From contig DASYYA010000013.1 in NCBI GenBank assembly GCA_035934355.1, forward strand, positions 1 to 6,027: a stretch of DNA of 6,027 nt, written 5' to 3'. Shown one piece after another: positions 5,064-6,027 of the stretch. The position numbers and the translations under genes are program-made. Numbering within the stretch: position 1 is the first letter of the stretch; each line of letters begins with the position of its first letter. The notes below the pieces were generated by a model, which was given only the letters and a program-made list of their open reading frames with translations, did no database searches and was not told the DNA's origin. This DNA comes from Rubrimentiphilum sp035934355 (lineage in GTDB: Bacteria; Vulcanimicrobiota; Vulcanimicrobiia; Vulcanimicrobiales; Vulcanimicrobiaceae).

Positions 5064-6027
5064 CTACGCGATTTCAGCGTCACTCAAATAACATCCGGGA
5101 TCGGAGGCCCACAGATCGCCGGTGACATTCAAAGCGCGTGCGCGGAAATTTCCGCCGCAGAGCGCAAGGAACTTGCAACTTGCACAGCGTCCGCGCAAAC
5201 GACCGGTGCGATTACGCAGCGCAGACAACGTTGCGTTGCGCTCGTCGCTCCAAATCTCGCTGAACGGGCGCTCTTTGACATTTCCAAGCGTAACGCGCTG
5301 CAGAAATTGATCGGGATGCACATTGCCCTGCGTATCGATATCGGAAATCCCGATGCCGCTCGAATTGGCGCCGCCGCCGTTCCACGAGAGCGCCGTGTAT
5401 GCTTCCGCGGCCAAACCAGGATCATCGTGCAGGAGCGTGAGATACAGATAGACGCTGTCGGCATGATTATCGACCGTGAGAATCTCCCGCGGACGTCCGC
5501 CGCGCGCAAATTCGCGCGTTCGCCGGAAAATCGTATCGAGTGCCGCGCGAGTTTGGGCGTGCGTCAATCCGTCAATCGTGCGGCCGCGGCCGGTGGGGAC
5601 GAGGTGATAGAAGCACGCGCGATCGATATCCTCGGCTTCGATGAAGTCGAAGATGCGATCGAGATCGCCGGCGGTTTGGGGCGTCAGCGTCAAGCGCAGG
5701 CCAACCTTCTGCCCAACGGCTTTGCAGTTGCGAATTCCGCGGACCGCGCGATCAAAAGCGCCTTTGAGGCCACGAAAGCGATCGTTGGTTGCGCCGATCC
5801 CGTCAATTGAAATCCCCACATACGTGAAGCCGATGCGGCGAATGCGCTGCGCGGTGGCGCGATCGATCAGCGTTCCGTTGGTCGAGAGCGTGAATTTCAA
5901 TCCCAACGACCGGCCGTAATCGGCAAGCTCGAGCGTGTCCCGGCGCGCGAGCGGCTCGCCTCCCGAAAGCAGGACGGCCGGAACGCGAAAGGCAGCCAAG
6001 TCTTCCAGCAACGCTCGCCCCTGCTCG
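5064..6027 (-). CDS. nirJ: NirJ-like radical SAM protein (haem d1 biosynthesis), N-terminus missing
   Basis: The C-terminal ~320 residues of a radical SAM enzyme. The frame runs to the window edge, so the start is outside; the TTG at 6011 is internal. NirJ proteins are about 380-400 residues, so some 70 residues including the CxxxCxxC cluster motif are not visible. Counting from the codon at 6011, the SAM-binding GGE is at 17-19 (LLSGGEPL), followed by STNGTLID (43-50), YVGISIDG (64-71) and KVGLRLTLT (102-110). NirJ-specific stretches are SWNGGGANSSGIGISDID (209-226), GNVHPDQF (229-236), LGNVKERPFSEIW (242-254) and the C-terminal auxiliary cluster cysteines C276, C279, C285 and C307 in CGGNFRARA..TGD.WASDPGCYL. 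NirJ acts on 12,18-didecarboxysirohaem on the way to haem d1, the cofactor of cd1 nitrite reductase. The related AhbC/AhbD haem enzymes and PqqE-type peptide modifiers are alternatives; the C-terminal sequence fits NirJ best. No other nir gene is in the window. Confidence 0.82.
   Translation of the reverse strand, partial: EQGRALLEDLAAFRVPAVLLSGGEPLARRDTLELADYGRSLGLKFTLSTNGTLIDRATAQRIRRIGFTYVGISIDGIGATNDRFRGLKGAFDRAVRGIRNCKAVGQKVGLRLTLTPQTAGDLDRIFDFIEAEDIDRACFYHLVPTGRGRTIDGLTHAQTRAALDTIFRRTREFARGGRPREILTVDNHADSVYLYLTLLHDDPGLAAEAYTALSWNGGGANSSGIGISDIDTQGNVHPDQFLQRVTLGNVKERPFSEIWSDERNATLSALRNRTGRLRGRCASCKFLALCGGNFRARALNVTGDLWASDPGCYLSDAEIA

Noticed and set aside
5064..5066. Recoding of the TAG (for example as pyrrolysine) to fuse the NirJ-like protein and the ATPase
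   Set aside because: The NirJ-like protein ends at the expected family C-terminus just before the TAG, and no recoding element is visible.
4438..5091. A 217-codon plus-strand open frame opposite the ATPase gene
   Set aside because: It is antisense to the conserved N-terminal half of the ATPase; the product is rich in Ser, Arg, Thr and Pro with no domain, which is a codon-bias shadow.
5307..5810. A 167-codon plus-strand open frame opposite the NirJ-like gene
   Set aside because: Entirely antisense to a well-conserved enzyme and without recognisable motifs or a ribosome binding site.
1..6027. Mobile element, CRISPR, tRNA or riboswitch
   Set aside because: No transposase or integrase reading frame, no terminal inverted repeats, no repeat array, no tRNA-like cloverleaf, and only one short gap of 64 bp free of genes.

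Overview
The window is almost entirely coding: six genes and one short intergenic gap (2531-2594). It looks chromosomal, from a moderately GC-rich, Gram-negative-type (diderm) bacterium. The diderm call rests on a predicted outer-membrane cytochrome/porin and on secreted copper and haem proteins. The gene style recalls deep-branching soil or uncultivated phyla such as Eremiobacterota/WPS-2, but that assignment is inference only and no marker gene here proves it. No transposase, integrase, tRNA, rRNA or CRISPR array was seen.

Plus strand, 1-1027: the C-terminal part of an AI-2E-family (PerM-like) membrane permease, cut by the window edge, is followed 4 bp later by a small DUF302 protein. The DUF302 ribosome binding site lies inside the last codons of the permease gene. 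Minus strand, 6027 down to 1020: a radical SAM protein closely resembling the haem d1 synthesis enzyme NirJ (its N-terminus lies beyond the window), then a P3B (MgtA-like) P-type ATPase 9 bp downstream in the same reading frame. After a 64-bp gap with a tandem 10-bp repeat comes a secreted CuA-type cupredoxin, which overlaps by ATGA a secreted mono-haem cytochrome c fused to a porin-like domain. The two gene groups converge and their stop codons overlap by 8 bp inside a small inverted repeat.

The most interesting unit is the translationally coupled pair of an orphan CuA protein (all five copper ligands present, no oxidase subunit nearby) and a haem-porin. It may be an electron-transfer module between periplasm and outer membrane. 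The NirJ-like gene on the same strand raises the possibility of a link to nitrogen-oxide respiration through a haem d1 enzyme. That link is inference from gene order, and the partner genes would have to lie beyond position 6027.
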